Below, piece after piece: positions 1 to 5,315 of a DNA stretch of 11,781 bases. Location of the stretch: contig CANMXH010000065.1 in assembly GCA_947501315.1 (NCBI GenBank), positions 1 through 11,781 of the forward strand, written 5' to 3'. How positions within the stretch are numbered: position 1 is the first letter of the stretch; the number at the start of each line of letters is the position of its first letter. Source of the DNA: Caulobacteraceae bacterium. GTDB lineage: Bacteria > Pseudomonadota > Alphaproteobacteria > Caulobacterales > Caulobacteraceae. The notes under the pieces are model-generated. The model did not search any database, was not told where the DNA came from, and was given only the letters and a program-made list of their open reading frames with translations. The position numbers and the translations under genes were made by a program.

Positions 1-1297
1 AGTGCTCGCGGCTACGGGCCTTCTGTTCGTTCATGGCGGCGTCGAACGCGTCGGTGTCGACGGTGAAGCCGCGGCGGCGGGCCTCATCCTGGGTCAGGTC
101 GAGCGGGAAGCCGTAAGTGTCATAGAGGGTGAAGGCCGTCTGGCCCGACAGAACGCCGCCCTCGCCGAGGTCGCGTGACGCATCCTCGAGCAGGCCCATG
201 CCGCGGCCGAGCGTGGTGCGGAAGCGGATCTCTTCCTGCTTCAGCGTATCCTCGACGAAGGCCTGGGCGCGCTTCAGCTCGGGGAAGGCCTCGCCCATCT
301 CGTTGACGAGGGTCGGCACCAGCCGGTGCATCAGCGGATCAGCGGCGCCCAGCAGGTGGGCGTGGCGCATGGCGCGGCGCATGATCCGGCGCAGCACATA
401 GCCACGGCCCTCGTTCGAGGGGGTGACACCGTCGGCGATCAGGAAGGAAGAGCTGCGCAGATGGTCGGCGATGACCCGGTGGCTGGCGGCCATGTCACCG
501 TTCGGATCGGTCGCGGTGGCGTCGGCCGAGGCCGCGATCAGGGTCTGGAACAGGTCGGTGTCAAACACCGAATTCTTGCCCTGCAGCACCGAGGCGATCC
601 GCTCCAGCCCCATGCCGGTGTCGACGCTGGGCTTCGGGAGGGAGCGAACGATCTCGTCATTCTCCTTCTCGAACTGCATGAAGACGTTGTTCCAGATCTC
701 CACGAACCGGTCGCCGTCCTCATCGGGCGAGCCGGGAGGGCCGCCGGGGACGTGATCGCCGTAGTCCCAGAAGATTTCGGTGCAGGGACCACAGGGGCCA
801 TTGTCGCCCATGGCCCAGAAATTGTCGGAGCCCGCGATGCGGATGATCTTGTCGTCGCCGAAGCCGGTGACCTTCTTCCAGATCGCCGCGGCCTCGTCGT
901 CGTCGATATAGACCGTGACCAGCAGGCGTTTCGGGTCGAGGCCAAAATCCTTCGTGACCAGGGTCCAGGCGCGATCGATCGCGTGTTCCTTGAAATAGTC
1001 GCCGAAGGAGAAATTCCCGAGCATTTCGAAGAAGGTCAGGTGCCGGGCGGTGTAGCCGACATTGTCCAGATCATTGTGCTTGCCGCCCGCGCGGACGCAT
1101 TTCTGCGAGCTGGTGGCGCGCGGGTAGGGCGGGGTCGAGGCACCGGTGAAATAGTCCTTGAACGGCACCATGCCCGCATTGACGAACAGCAGGGTCGGGT
1201 CGTTCTGCGGCACCAGCGGGGCCGAATGGACCTTCTCGTGCCCGTCGGCGGCGAAATAGTCGAGGAAGGTCGAGCGGATCTGTTTGAGGCTGGACAT
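1..1297 (-). CDS. alaS: Alanyl-tRNA synthetase, N-terminal part (gene runs off the window)
   Basis: Class II aminoacyl-tRNA synthetase that charges tRNA-Ala in the cytoplasm. The 432 codons visible cover the catalytic domain and the start of the tRNA-recognition region; the editing and C-terminal domains lie beyond position 1. I translated the minus strand from ATG at 1297 and it stays open to the edge. Seen: the N-terminus MSSLKQIRSTFLDYF, the LLFVNAGMVPFKDYF segment (about residues 37-50), the motif 2 region RATSSQKCVRAGGKHNDL (60-77) followed by TFFEMLGNFSFGDYF, GPCGPCTEI (167-175) and motif 3 DTGMGLERI (226-234). All are family hallmarks. No clear Shine-Dalgarno sequence precedes the ATG. 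A small GGGG/CCCC hairpin (1346-1359) sits in the leader. The gene is divergent from the DCC-family gene. Identity is certain; the start is very likely. Confidence 0.97.
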   Translation of the reverse strand, partial: MSSLKQIRSTFLDYFAADGHEKVHSAPLVPQNDPTLLFVNAGMVPFKDYFTGASTPPYPRATSSQKCVRAGGKHNDLDNVGYTARHLTFFEMLGNFSFGDYFKEHAIDRAWTLVTKDFGLDPKRLLVTVYIDDDEAAAIWKKVTGFGDDKIIRIAGSDNFWAMGDNGPCGPCTEIFWDYGDHVPGGPPGSPDEDGDRFVEIWNNVFMQFEKENDEIVRSLPKPSVDTGMGLERIASVLQGKNSVFDTDLFQTLIAASADATATDPNGDMAASHRVIADHLRSSSFLIADGVTPSNEGRGYVLRRIMRRAMRHAHLLGAADPLMHRLVPTLVNEMGEAFPELKRAQAFVEDTLKQEEIRFRTTLGRGMGLLEDASRDLGEGGVLSGQTAFTLYDTYGFPLDLTQDEARRRGFTVDTDAFDAAMNEQKARSREH

Positions 1298-1478
1298 GGC
1301 GGTGTGCGTTCGGTCGGGGGAGATACGGGGAAGGGGCGTCATATAGGGGTTTCAGCCCCAATGCATCACCCGCCCATTATCGTCCCCGTGATCGCTGCGG
1401 TCGGCGGCCGGGTGCACACAGTCCGCTGCATCGCGGGTGTCTGTGGCGTGCGGGTGCCACGGGGGGTAGGGTGCGGCC

Positions 1479-1826
1479 ATGTCCACGCTCGAGGTCTGGT
1501 TTGACGGTGACTGCCCGCTGTGTCGGCGCGAGATCGCCGTGATGCGCAGGCTGGACCGGCGGGGGGCCATTGTCTTTACCGATGTTGCGGACGGCGCCGG
1601 GGACTGCCCCATCGACCGGGCCGAACTGCTCGCCCGGTTCCATGCGCGGGAGGAGGGGGTCATGCTCTCGGGTGCTGCCGCCTTTGCGGCCATGTGGCGC
1701 GCCATTCCCCTGTTGCGGCCGCTCGGCCTGGCGGCGCGGAACCGGACGATTCTGGGTTTTCTGGAGCGGCTCTACATGGCCTTCCTGAAGGTCCGTCCGG
1801 CCCTGACGCGCGCCCTTCGCCGATAA
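1479..1826 (+). CDS. DCC family (DUF393/YuxK-like) thiol-disulfide oxidoreductase-like protein
   Basis: A protein of 115 residues beginning MSTLEVWFDGDCPLCRREI. The DGDCPLC motif near the N-terminus (residues 10-16) is the DxxC-type signature that names the DCC/DUF393 family. These are small thioredoxin-fold-like proteins predicted to be thiol-disulfide oxidoreductases; substrates are generally unknown. The middle (about residues 57-80) has the family's typical stretch with a GVMLSGAAAFAAMWRAIP sequence, and the tail is basic and arginine-rich. ATG at 1479 was chosen because it opens directly on the family domain and AGGG (1468-1471) lies 7 bases upstream. The gene is alone on the plus strand between divergent alaS and convergent recA. 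Family assignment is good; the biochemical role is not known. Confidence 0.88.
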   Translation: MSTLEVWFDGDCPLCRREIAVMRRLDRRGAIVFTDVADGAGDCPIDRAELLARFHAREEGVMLSGAAAFAAMWRAIPLLRPLGLAARNRTILGFLERLYMAFLKVRPALTRALRR

Positions 1827-1838
1827 GGCAGGGACAGT

Positions 1839-1878
1839 AAAAAAGGGCCGCCCGGTCCGGGTGGAGACCAGGCGGCCC
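1839..1878 (-). terminator. Intrinsic terminator of recA (distal)
   Basis: An inverted repeat GGGCCGCC (1845-1852) / GGCGGCCC (1871-1878), with an inner GGTC/GACC extension (1854-1857 / 1866-1869) after one mismatch. Read on the minus strand it is followed at once by six T (1844-1839). This is the classical rho-independent pattern and points to transcripts arriving from recA. The T-run is on the minus strand only, so it does not clearly end the plus-strand DCC gene, which stops at 1826. Confidence 0.8.
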
Positions 1879-1962
1879 GCTCCGTCCGGCCCGGCCCTGC
1901 GGGGGTCGGAGGCGGGTCGCGGAACCCGGCCGGAGAAGGTTCTGATTGAGAAAATCACCGTC

Positions 1963-1996
1963 CGAAGCGTCCGCCGTGTTCACAGCGGACGCTTCG
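1963..1996 (-). terminator. Strong hairpin just downstream of recA (terminator or 3'-end stabiliser)
   Basis: Perfect 12-bp arms CGAAGCGTCCGC (1963-1974) and GCGGACGCTTCG (1985-1996) enclose a 10-base loop that itself can pair GTG/CAC. It begins 16 bases after the recA stop codon. On the minus strand the stem is followed by GACGGTGATTTTC, so the T-run is displaced by about 8 bases. It may be a weak first terminator or protect the 3' end of the recA mRNA. Confidence 0.6.
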
Positions 1997-2011
1997 ATCA
2001 ATGGTGCCGGA

Positions 2012-3094
2012 TCAGCCCTCGAGGTCCTGACCCTCATCGGGTTCAGGCGTGCCCAGCAGTTCCTCGGCGATCTTGCTGGTCGAGGCGCGCACGGCTTTTT
2101 CGATCGAGTCTGCGATGTCCGGATTGGCCTTGAGGAAGGCACGAACATTCTCGCGGCCCTGGCCGATGCGCTGGCTGTCATAGGAGAACCAGCTGCCCGA
2201 CTTCTCGACGATACCGGCCTTGACGCCGAGGTCGATGATTTCACCCAGTTTGGAGATCCCCTCGCCGTACATGATGTCGAAGATGACTTCGCGGAACGGC
2301 GGGGCGACCTTGTTCTTGACCACCTTGACCCGGGTGGTGTTGCCGACGACCTCGTCGCGGTCCTTGATCGCGCCGGTGCGGCGGATGTCGAGGCGGACCG
2401 AGGCGTAGAATTTCAGCGCATTGCCGCCCGTCGTCGTTTCCGGCGAGCCGTACATGACGCCGATCTTGTGGCGGATCTGGTTGATGAACAGGACGATACA
2501 CTGCGACTTGTTGATCGAGGCGGTCAGCTTGCGCAGGGCCTGGCTCATCAGGCGGGCCTGCAGGCCTGGCAGGCTGTCGCCCATTTCGCCCTCGATCTCG
2601 GCGCGCGGCGTAAGCGCCGCGACGGAGTCGACCACCACAATGTCCACGGCACCGGAACGCACCAGGGTGTCGACGATCTCCAGCGCCTGTTCACCCGTAT
2701 CGGGCTGCGACACCAGCAGGTCGTCGAGGTTGACGCCCAGCTTCTGGGCATAGCCGGGGTCGAGCGCATGTTCGGCGTCGACAAAGGCGGCGGTGCCGCC
2801 GGCCTTCTGGATTTCGGCCACGGTATGCAGGGCCAGGGTCGTCTTGCCCGAGCTTTCCGGCCCGAACACCTCGATCACCCGGCCGCGCGGCAGGCCGCCG
2901 ATGCCCAGCGCCATGTCGAGGCCCAACGATCCGGTCGAGACCGAAGGAATGGCTTCGGTCACGCCGTTCTTGCCCAGCTTCATCACCGAGCCCTTGCCGA
3001 AGGCGCGGTCGATCTGGGCGATCGCCGCCTCCAGAGCCCGCTGCTTGTCGCCGTCGTCGCGCGTCACCAATTTCAGATTCGCCTGAGCTGCCAC
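2012..3094 (-). CDS. recA: DNA recombination and SOS protein RecA
   Basis: ATP-dependent DNA strand exchange protein and co-protease for LexA. With the GTG start at 3094 it is 360 residues long, normal for the family. Seen: DKQRALEAAIAQIDRAFGKG (16-35), Walker A GPESSGKTT (78-86), the VVVDSVAALTPRAEIEGEMGD Walker B/loop 1 region, the QALRKL stretch, the FINQIRHKIGVMYG loop 2 region, and an acidic C-terminal tail. An ATG at 3115 is in frame and would add seven residues. I prefer GTG 3094 because AAGGAG (3104-3109) lies nine bases upstream, because the resulting MAAQANLKLV matches the Caulobacter N-terminus as I remember it, and because the bases before the ATG can fold into a hairpin. Identity is certain; the start is moderately sure. 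Confidence 0.97.
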   Translation of the reverse strand: MAAQANLKLVTRDDGDKQRALEAAIAQIDRAFGKGSVMKLGKNGVTEAIPSVSTGSLGLDMALGIGGLPRGRVIEVFGPESSGKTTLALHTVAEIQKAGGTAAFVDAEHALDPGYAQKLGVNLDDLLVSQPDTGEQALEIVDTLVRSGAVDIVVVDSVAALTPRAEIEGEMGDSLPGLQARLMSQALRKLTASINKSQCIVLFINQIRHKIGVMYGSPETTTGGNALKFYASVRLDIRRTGAIKDRDEVVGNTTRVKVVKNKVAPPFREVIFDIMYGEGISKLGEIIDLGVKAGIVEKSGSWFSYDSQRIGQGRENVRAFLKANPDIADSIEKAVRASTSKIAEELLGTPEPDEGQDLEG

Positions 3095-3103
3095 TTTGCC
3101 ACT

Positions 3104-3109
3104 CTCCTT
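3104..3109 (-). promoter_or_regulatory. Ribosome binding site deciding the recA start
   Basis: AAGGAG on the minus strand, nine bases before GTG 3094. The competing ATG at 3115 has only a GGGA, which lies inside an inverted repeat TCCCGT (3119-3124) / ACGGGA (3131-3136). The better site therefore favours the GTG start. Confidence 0.6.
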
Positions 3110-3172
3110 TGCCATGATTCCCGTCTGGTTACGGGAGAGACCCGCCTGGACCCGCTCCCTGTTGAGAGGCAG

Positions 3173-3200
3173 TTAGTACACGGTTTGTTCCGGTTGCCAA
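3173..3200 (-). promoter_or_regulatory. recA promoter
   Basis: On the minus strand TTGGCA (-35, 3200-3195), a 16-base spacer and TACTAA (-10, 3178-3173) make a good sigma-70-type promoter. The predicted RNA start near 3166 leaves a leader of about 70 bases to the GTG start. The promoter is overlapped by two LexA-box-like sequences. Confidence 0.6.
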
Positions 3201-3207
3201 TATGTTC
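3176..3207 (-). promoter_or_regulatory. Two degenerate LexA (SOS) boxes over the recA promoter
   Basis: Alphaproteobacterial LexA is known to bind the direct repeat GAAC-N7-GAAC. Read on the minus strand the sequence shows GAAC-N7-CAAC (3207-3193), covering the -35 element, and GAAC-N7-GTAC (3190-3176), covering the spacer and the edge of the -10. Each departs from the consensus by one base in its second half. The two GAAC halves are 17 bases apart. Position over the promoter supports repression by LexA; which box is used cannot be told from sequence. Confidence 0.5.
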
Positions 3208-3426
3208 TTTTTTGGCGACCCGGAGGGTTCTGCGGGGGTATGACCGAATTTGACGTATGGTCGGTGCGGAGACCCATGTGCATTGAGCGCGCGCTGATGC
3301 CTGGGGTCCCGAGCTTTCGTTTGTGAATCGGCGTCCTGAATGTCGGTGGCGTCGGCGGGCGGGCGTCCCCGGCCGTTGCGAGGGGTTTGTCAGCAGGCGT
3401 TGTTTGCGGCCATGACACCCGCCCCA

Positions 3427-3460
3427 TTGTCATTTCAACGGAACAGGAATCATATTCCTG
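3427..3460 (+). promoter_or_regulatory. Candidate promoter of the LOV-HTH gene with a palindrome on the -10
   Basis: TTGTCA (3427-3432), an 18-base spacer and CATATT (3451-3456) form a plausible promoter. A 17-base perfect inverted repeat, CAGGAAT-CAT-ATTCCTG (3444-3460), straddles the -10, a position suited to a repressor or autoregulator. The expected RNA start near 3463 gives a leader of about 70 bases. It does not resemble the CTAAAG boxes further downstream. Confidence 0.45.
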
Positions 3461-3523
3461 CCGCATTTGGCTCTTTGCCGAGTCGGACCTGATAATGATT
3501 GCAGCAAGCTTTGAGCCGCGCCC

Positions 3524-3528
3524 GGAGG
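3524..3528 (+). promoter_or_regulatory. Ribosome binding site for a TTG start
   Basis: GGAGG four bases before TTG 3533. The first in-frame ATG (3578) has only GAGGA 13 bases upstream, so the TTG start fits better, although its spacing is short. Confidence 0.5.
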
Positions 3529-3532
3529 TCTC

Positions 3533-4159
3533 TTGCGTTTGACCTGTTGCGATTTGGACGAGGACGGCGTCGTCCTGATGTCGACCATCGTGAACAGTCC
3601 GATCGCGTCGATCATCAGCAACCCGCGTCTTCCGGACAATCCCATCGTCGGGGTCAACAAGGCGTTTTGCGAGCTTACAGGCTACGATCCGGACGAGATC
3701 CTGGGACGAAACTGCCGTTTTCTCGCCGGACCGGCGACGGAGCCCTGGCTGACCGAGAGAATTCACCGGGGTACCCTGAACCGGAAGCCGACGCTGGTGG
3801 AGATCCTGAACTACAAGCGCTGCGGCACGCCGTTCCGGAATGCTGTGCTGGTGGCCCCTATCTTCCTGCCGGATGGGGAGCTGCAGTATTTCCTCGGTTC
3901 GCAGGTCGAACTGGATGATGATTCGACGGGCCTCTTGTCCAGCCGACATCATCGCGCGCGTGAAATCGTCGGAACGCTTTCGCCACGTCAGCGTGAAGTC
4001 CTGCAACAGATCTCGGCTGGATATCGCAGCAAGCAGATCTCCTTCAACCTCGGCCTCAGTGAGAAGACCGTGAAGATGCACCGGTCGCTGATCCTTGAAA
4101 AGATTGGCACACACAATGTGGCAGACGCGATTCGTCTGGCCGTCGAGGCCGGGCTTTAG
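3533..4159 (+). CDS. Blue-light LOV-HTH transcription factor, EL222-like
   Basis: A protein of 208 residues: an N-terminal LOV (PAS) domain (about 20-128), a short linker, and a LuxR-type helix-turn-helix (about 148-208). The LOV photochemical motif GRNCRFLAG (58-66) has the flavin-adduct cysteine C61. The flavin contacts N93, N103 and Q124 are present. The recognition helix region LSEKTVKMHR (175-184) matches EL222 of Erythrobacter litoralis as I remember it, and the whole protein resembles it end to end. EL222 is a monomer in the dark and binds DNA as a dimer in blue light. Here the usual Asp of the KDGTPF turn is C97. A TTG start was chosen on its Shine-Dalgarno sequence; ATG 3578 would still leave the LOV core intact. 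It lies upstream of the rhodopsin gene on the same strand, so it is the likely regulator of the cluster (inferred). Confidence 0.93.
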   Translation: MRLTCCDLDEDGVVLMSTIVNSPIASIISNPRLPDNPIVGVNKAFCELTGYDPDEILGRNCRFLAGPATEPWLTERIHRGTLNRKPTLVEILNYKRCGTPFRNAVLVAPIFLPDGELQYFLGSQVELDDDSTGLLSSRHHRAREIVGTLSPRQREVLQQISAGYRSKQISFNLGLSEKTVKMHRSLILEKIGTHNVADAIRLAVEAGL

Positions 4160-4162
4160 GCT
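4151..4162 (+). promoter_or_regulatory. CTAAAG-type palindromic box 1 (candidate LOV-HTH operator)
   Basis: GGGCTTTAGGCT overlaps the stop codon of the LOV gene. It fits every position of RGNCYWWRGNCY, the EL222 binding consensus as I recall it. Read on the other strand it is AGCCTAAAGCCC, in line with boxes 2 and 3. Because it is partly coding, chance cannot be excluded for this copy alone. Confidence 0.45.
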
Positions 4163-4184
4163 CGCGCCGCCAATTGTGGCCCCA

Positions 4185-4204
4185 ATACGGCCTAAAGGCC
4201 GTAT
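4185..4204 (+). promoter_or_regulatory. CTAAAG-type palindromic box 2 (candidate LOV-HTH operator)
   Basis: Arms ATACGGCCT (4185-4193) and AGGCCGTAT (4196-4204) are perfect, with AA between. The inner 12 bases GGCCTAAAGGCC (4189-4200) fit the recalled EL222 consensus at every position. The centre is 38 bases from box 1. No T-run follows on either strand, so a terminator is less likely than a protein-binding site. Confidence 0.6.
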
Positions 4205-4284
4205 GGTGTGCTCCCCCCCAAATCCCTAACCCTCGGTACAGGATCAGTCGGTTCTGTCAGTGTAATTTGGCAGCGTCCAATCGG

Positions 4285-4316
4285 TCTGACCCCTGTCCGC
4301 TCGCTGAGCGTATAAT
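4285..4316 (+). promoter_or_regulatory. Candidate rhodopsin promoter
   Basis: A perfect TATAAT (4311-4316) is preceded directly by an inverted repeat CGCTC-GCT-GAGCG (4298-4310). There is no good -35 at normal spacing; the nearest TTGACA-like hexamer, TCTGAC (4285-4290), is 20 bases away. A missing -35 suits an activator-dependent promoter. A similar TGTAATTTG lies exactly 50 bases upstream (4261). The leader to the rhodopsin start would be about 115 bases. Another weak possibility is a -10 near 4225-4230, which would place box 2 near -43. Confidence 0.4.
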
Positions 4317-4423
4317 TTGAAAGAAACCAGCGCGGGCAACCACTGGGCCATCGAGACCCAACTTTGACGAGACGAGCTAAATCGCCACCGTCAATCATGG
4401 TTTCAAACTGACAGCACTGAATT

Positions 4424-4429
4424 GGAGGA
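4424..4429 (+). promoter_or_regulatory. Ribosome binding site of the rhodopsin gene
   Basis: GGAGGA nine bases before ATG 4439, in an AT-rich context. It is the strongest ribosome binding site seen in this light module, consistent with high expression of the pump. Confidence 0.75.
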
Positions 4430-4438
4430 TAATACAAA

Positions 4439-5203
4439 ATGCCAGAAGCGTTTGCGACACTGTCGCCAGAACAATACTCGCTTGTATACAACTCACTTTC
4501 TTTCGGAATCGCGACCTTCGCTGCCGCCACACTCTTTTTCTGGTTCGGCCGCTCCCAGGTTTCGGTTGATTACAAGACCGCACTGACGATCACGGGTCTC
4601 GTGACGTTTATCGCCTTCTACCACTACTTCCGTATGTTTGAGGGTTTCGAGCACGCTGTGACGCTGACCAATGGCGTGGTCGAGGCGACGGGCAAGGAGT
4701 ACAACAGGGCCTATCGTTACGTTGACTGGCTCCTCACGGTCCCGCTCCTGCTCATCGAACTCATCCTGGTGATGCGTCTGACGCAGGCGGAAACCGTCTC
4801 GAGAAGCGTGAGCCTCGGCCTTGCCGCTGCTCTCATGATCGTGCTCGGTTACCCCGGCGAGGTTTCCGGTGGCATCGACAACACCCGTATGATCTGGGGT
4901 GCCCTGTCGATGATCCCGTTCCTCTACATCGTCTACACGCTGTATGTGGCGCTGGGCGATGCGATCAAGCGCCAGCCCGACAACGTCAAAGGCCTGGTTG
5001 TCCTGGCCCGGAACGTGACGGTGTTCGCCTGGTTCTTCTACCCCATCGTCTACTTCGCACCGTTCGTCATGAGCGGCGCGGGCAGTGCCGATGCCTTCGT
5101 GATCATCGAGGTCGGTTACACGATCGCGGACCTGGTCGCCAAGGCAGGCTTCGGTATCCTGATCTATATGATCGCGGTCCGGAAGTCGGCTGCCTCTGTC
5201 TGA
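4439..5203 (+). CDS. Xanthorhodopsin-type light-driven proton pump
   Basis: A seven-helix retinal protein of 254 residues in the cytoplasmic membrane. Retinal would bind K235 in helix G (IADLVAKAGFG). In helix C, RYVDWLLTVPLLLIE (93-107) gives the proton acceptor D96, T100 and proton donor E107, the outward proton-pump triad of proteorhodopsin and xanthorhodopsin. H62 (YHYFR) is the partner of the acceptor, R93 and D231 complete the counterion region. L104 occupies the tuning site where Leu means green and Gln blue absorption. The sequence is close to Salinibacter xanthorhodopsin: same spacing of H62, D96 and E107, the shared block MIVLGYPGEVS, and WG (153-154) at the place of its G156, which opens the side of the protein to a carotenoid antenna. 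A terminator hairpin separates the gene from the crt operon. Confidence 0.97.
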   Translation: MPEAFATLSPEQYSLVYNSLSFGIATFAAATLFFWFGRSQVSVDYKTALTITGLVTFIAFYHYFRMFEGFEHAVTLTNGVVEATGKEYNRAYRYVDWLLTVPLLLIELILVMRLTQAETVSRSVSLGLAAALMIVLGYPGEVSGGIDNTRMIWGALSMIPFLYIVYTLYVALGDAIKRQPDNVKGLVVLARNVTVFAWFFYPIVYFAPFVMSGAGSADAFVIIEVGYTIADLVAKAGFGILIYMIAVRKSAASV

Positions 5204-5215
5204 TGTCTAAAGACC
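5204..5215 (+). promoter_or_regulatory. CTAAAG-type palindromic box 3 (candidate LOV-HTH operator before crtE)
   Basis: TGTCTAAAGACC begins right after the rhodopsin stop codon. It has 11 of 12 positions of the recalled EL222 consensus (only the first base differs), and shares the inner CTAAAG with boxes 1 and 2. It overlaps the first three bases of the terminator stem. If used, it could control a promoter for the crt operon. Confidence 0.4.
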
Positions 5216-5245
5216 CGGCGTCCATTCTGGGCGCCGGGTTTCTTT
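5213..5245 (+). terminator. Intrinsic terminator between rhodopsin and crtE
   Basis: ACCCGGCG (5213-5220) and CGCCGGGT (5232-5239) form a perfect 8-bp GC-rich stem with an 11-base loop, followed by TTTCTTT (5239-5245). It begins ten bases after the rhodopsin stop codon. The C in the T-run suggests incomplete termination, so the downstream genes may receive partial read-through. Confidence 0.8.
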
Positions 5246-5315
5246 CCCGGATCGGTGATCGAGCGGGCGGTACGTGCCGTTCGACCGGGCCTGTCCGGAG
5301 ACTTGGGGCAGAGAA

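Larger units (their letters stand above)
3116..3532. other. Divergent intergenic region recA / LOV regulator (no gene seen)
   Basis: About 417 bases with no convincing coding region. The recA promoter and SOS boxes lie at the left (3173-3207) and the likely LOV-gene promoter with a palindrome at the right (3427-3460). Between about 3210 and 3420 I see nothing that I can name. Open frames that cross this stretch lack family motifs and are antisense to the LOV gene. Confidence 0.7.

Noticed and set aside
1346..1359. GGGG/CCCC hairpin in the alaS leader as a T-box or attenuator
   Set aside because: Too short, with no T-box or leader-peptide features nearby.
326..1504. Long plus-strand open frame of 392 codons
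   Set aside because: It is antisense to alaS, whose minus-strand translation shows unmistakable AlaRS motifs; the plus frame has no family features and is a product of GC-rich codon use.
1946..3253. Plus-strand open frame of 435 codons
   Set aside because: Antisense to recA along nearly its whole length and rich in Asp/Val/Arg/Gly, typical of a mirror frame.
3506..3517. AAGCTTTGAGCC as a fourth LOV-HTH box before its own gene
   Set aside because: Only 10 of 12 consensus positions and no CTTTAG core; too weak to call autoregulation.
3173..4114. Minus-strand open frame of 313 codons covering the recA-LOV intergenic region
   Set aside because: It is antisense to the LOV-HTH gene, has no recognisable domain and no ribosome binding site; the LOV frame is clearly the coding one.
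4185..4204. Palindrome read as a terminator of the LOV gene
   Set aside because: No T-run follows on either strand and the central sequence fits an operator pattern repeated elsewhere, so a binding site was preferred; a weak terminator role is not excluded.
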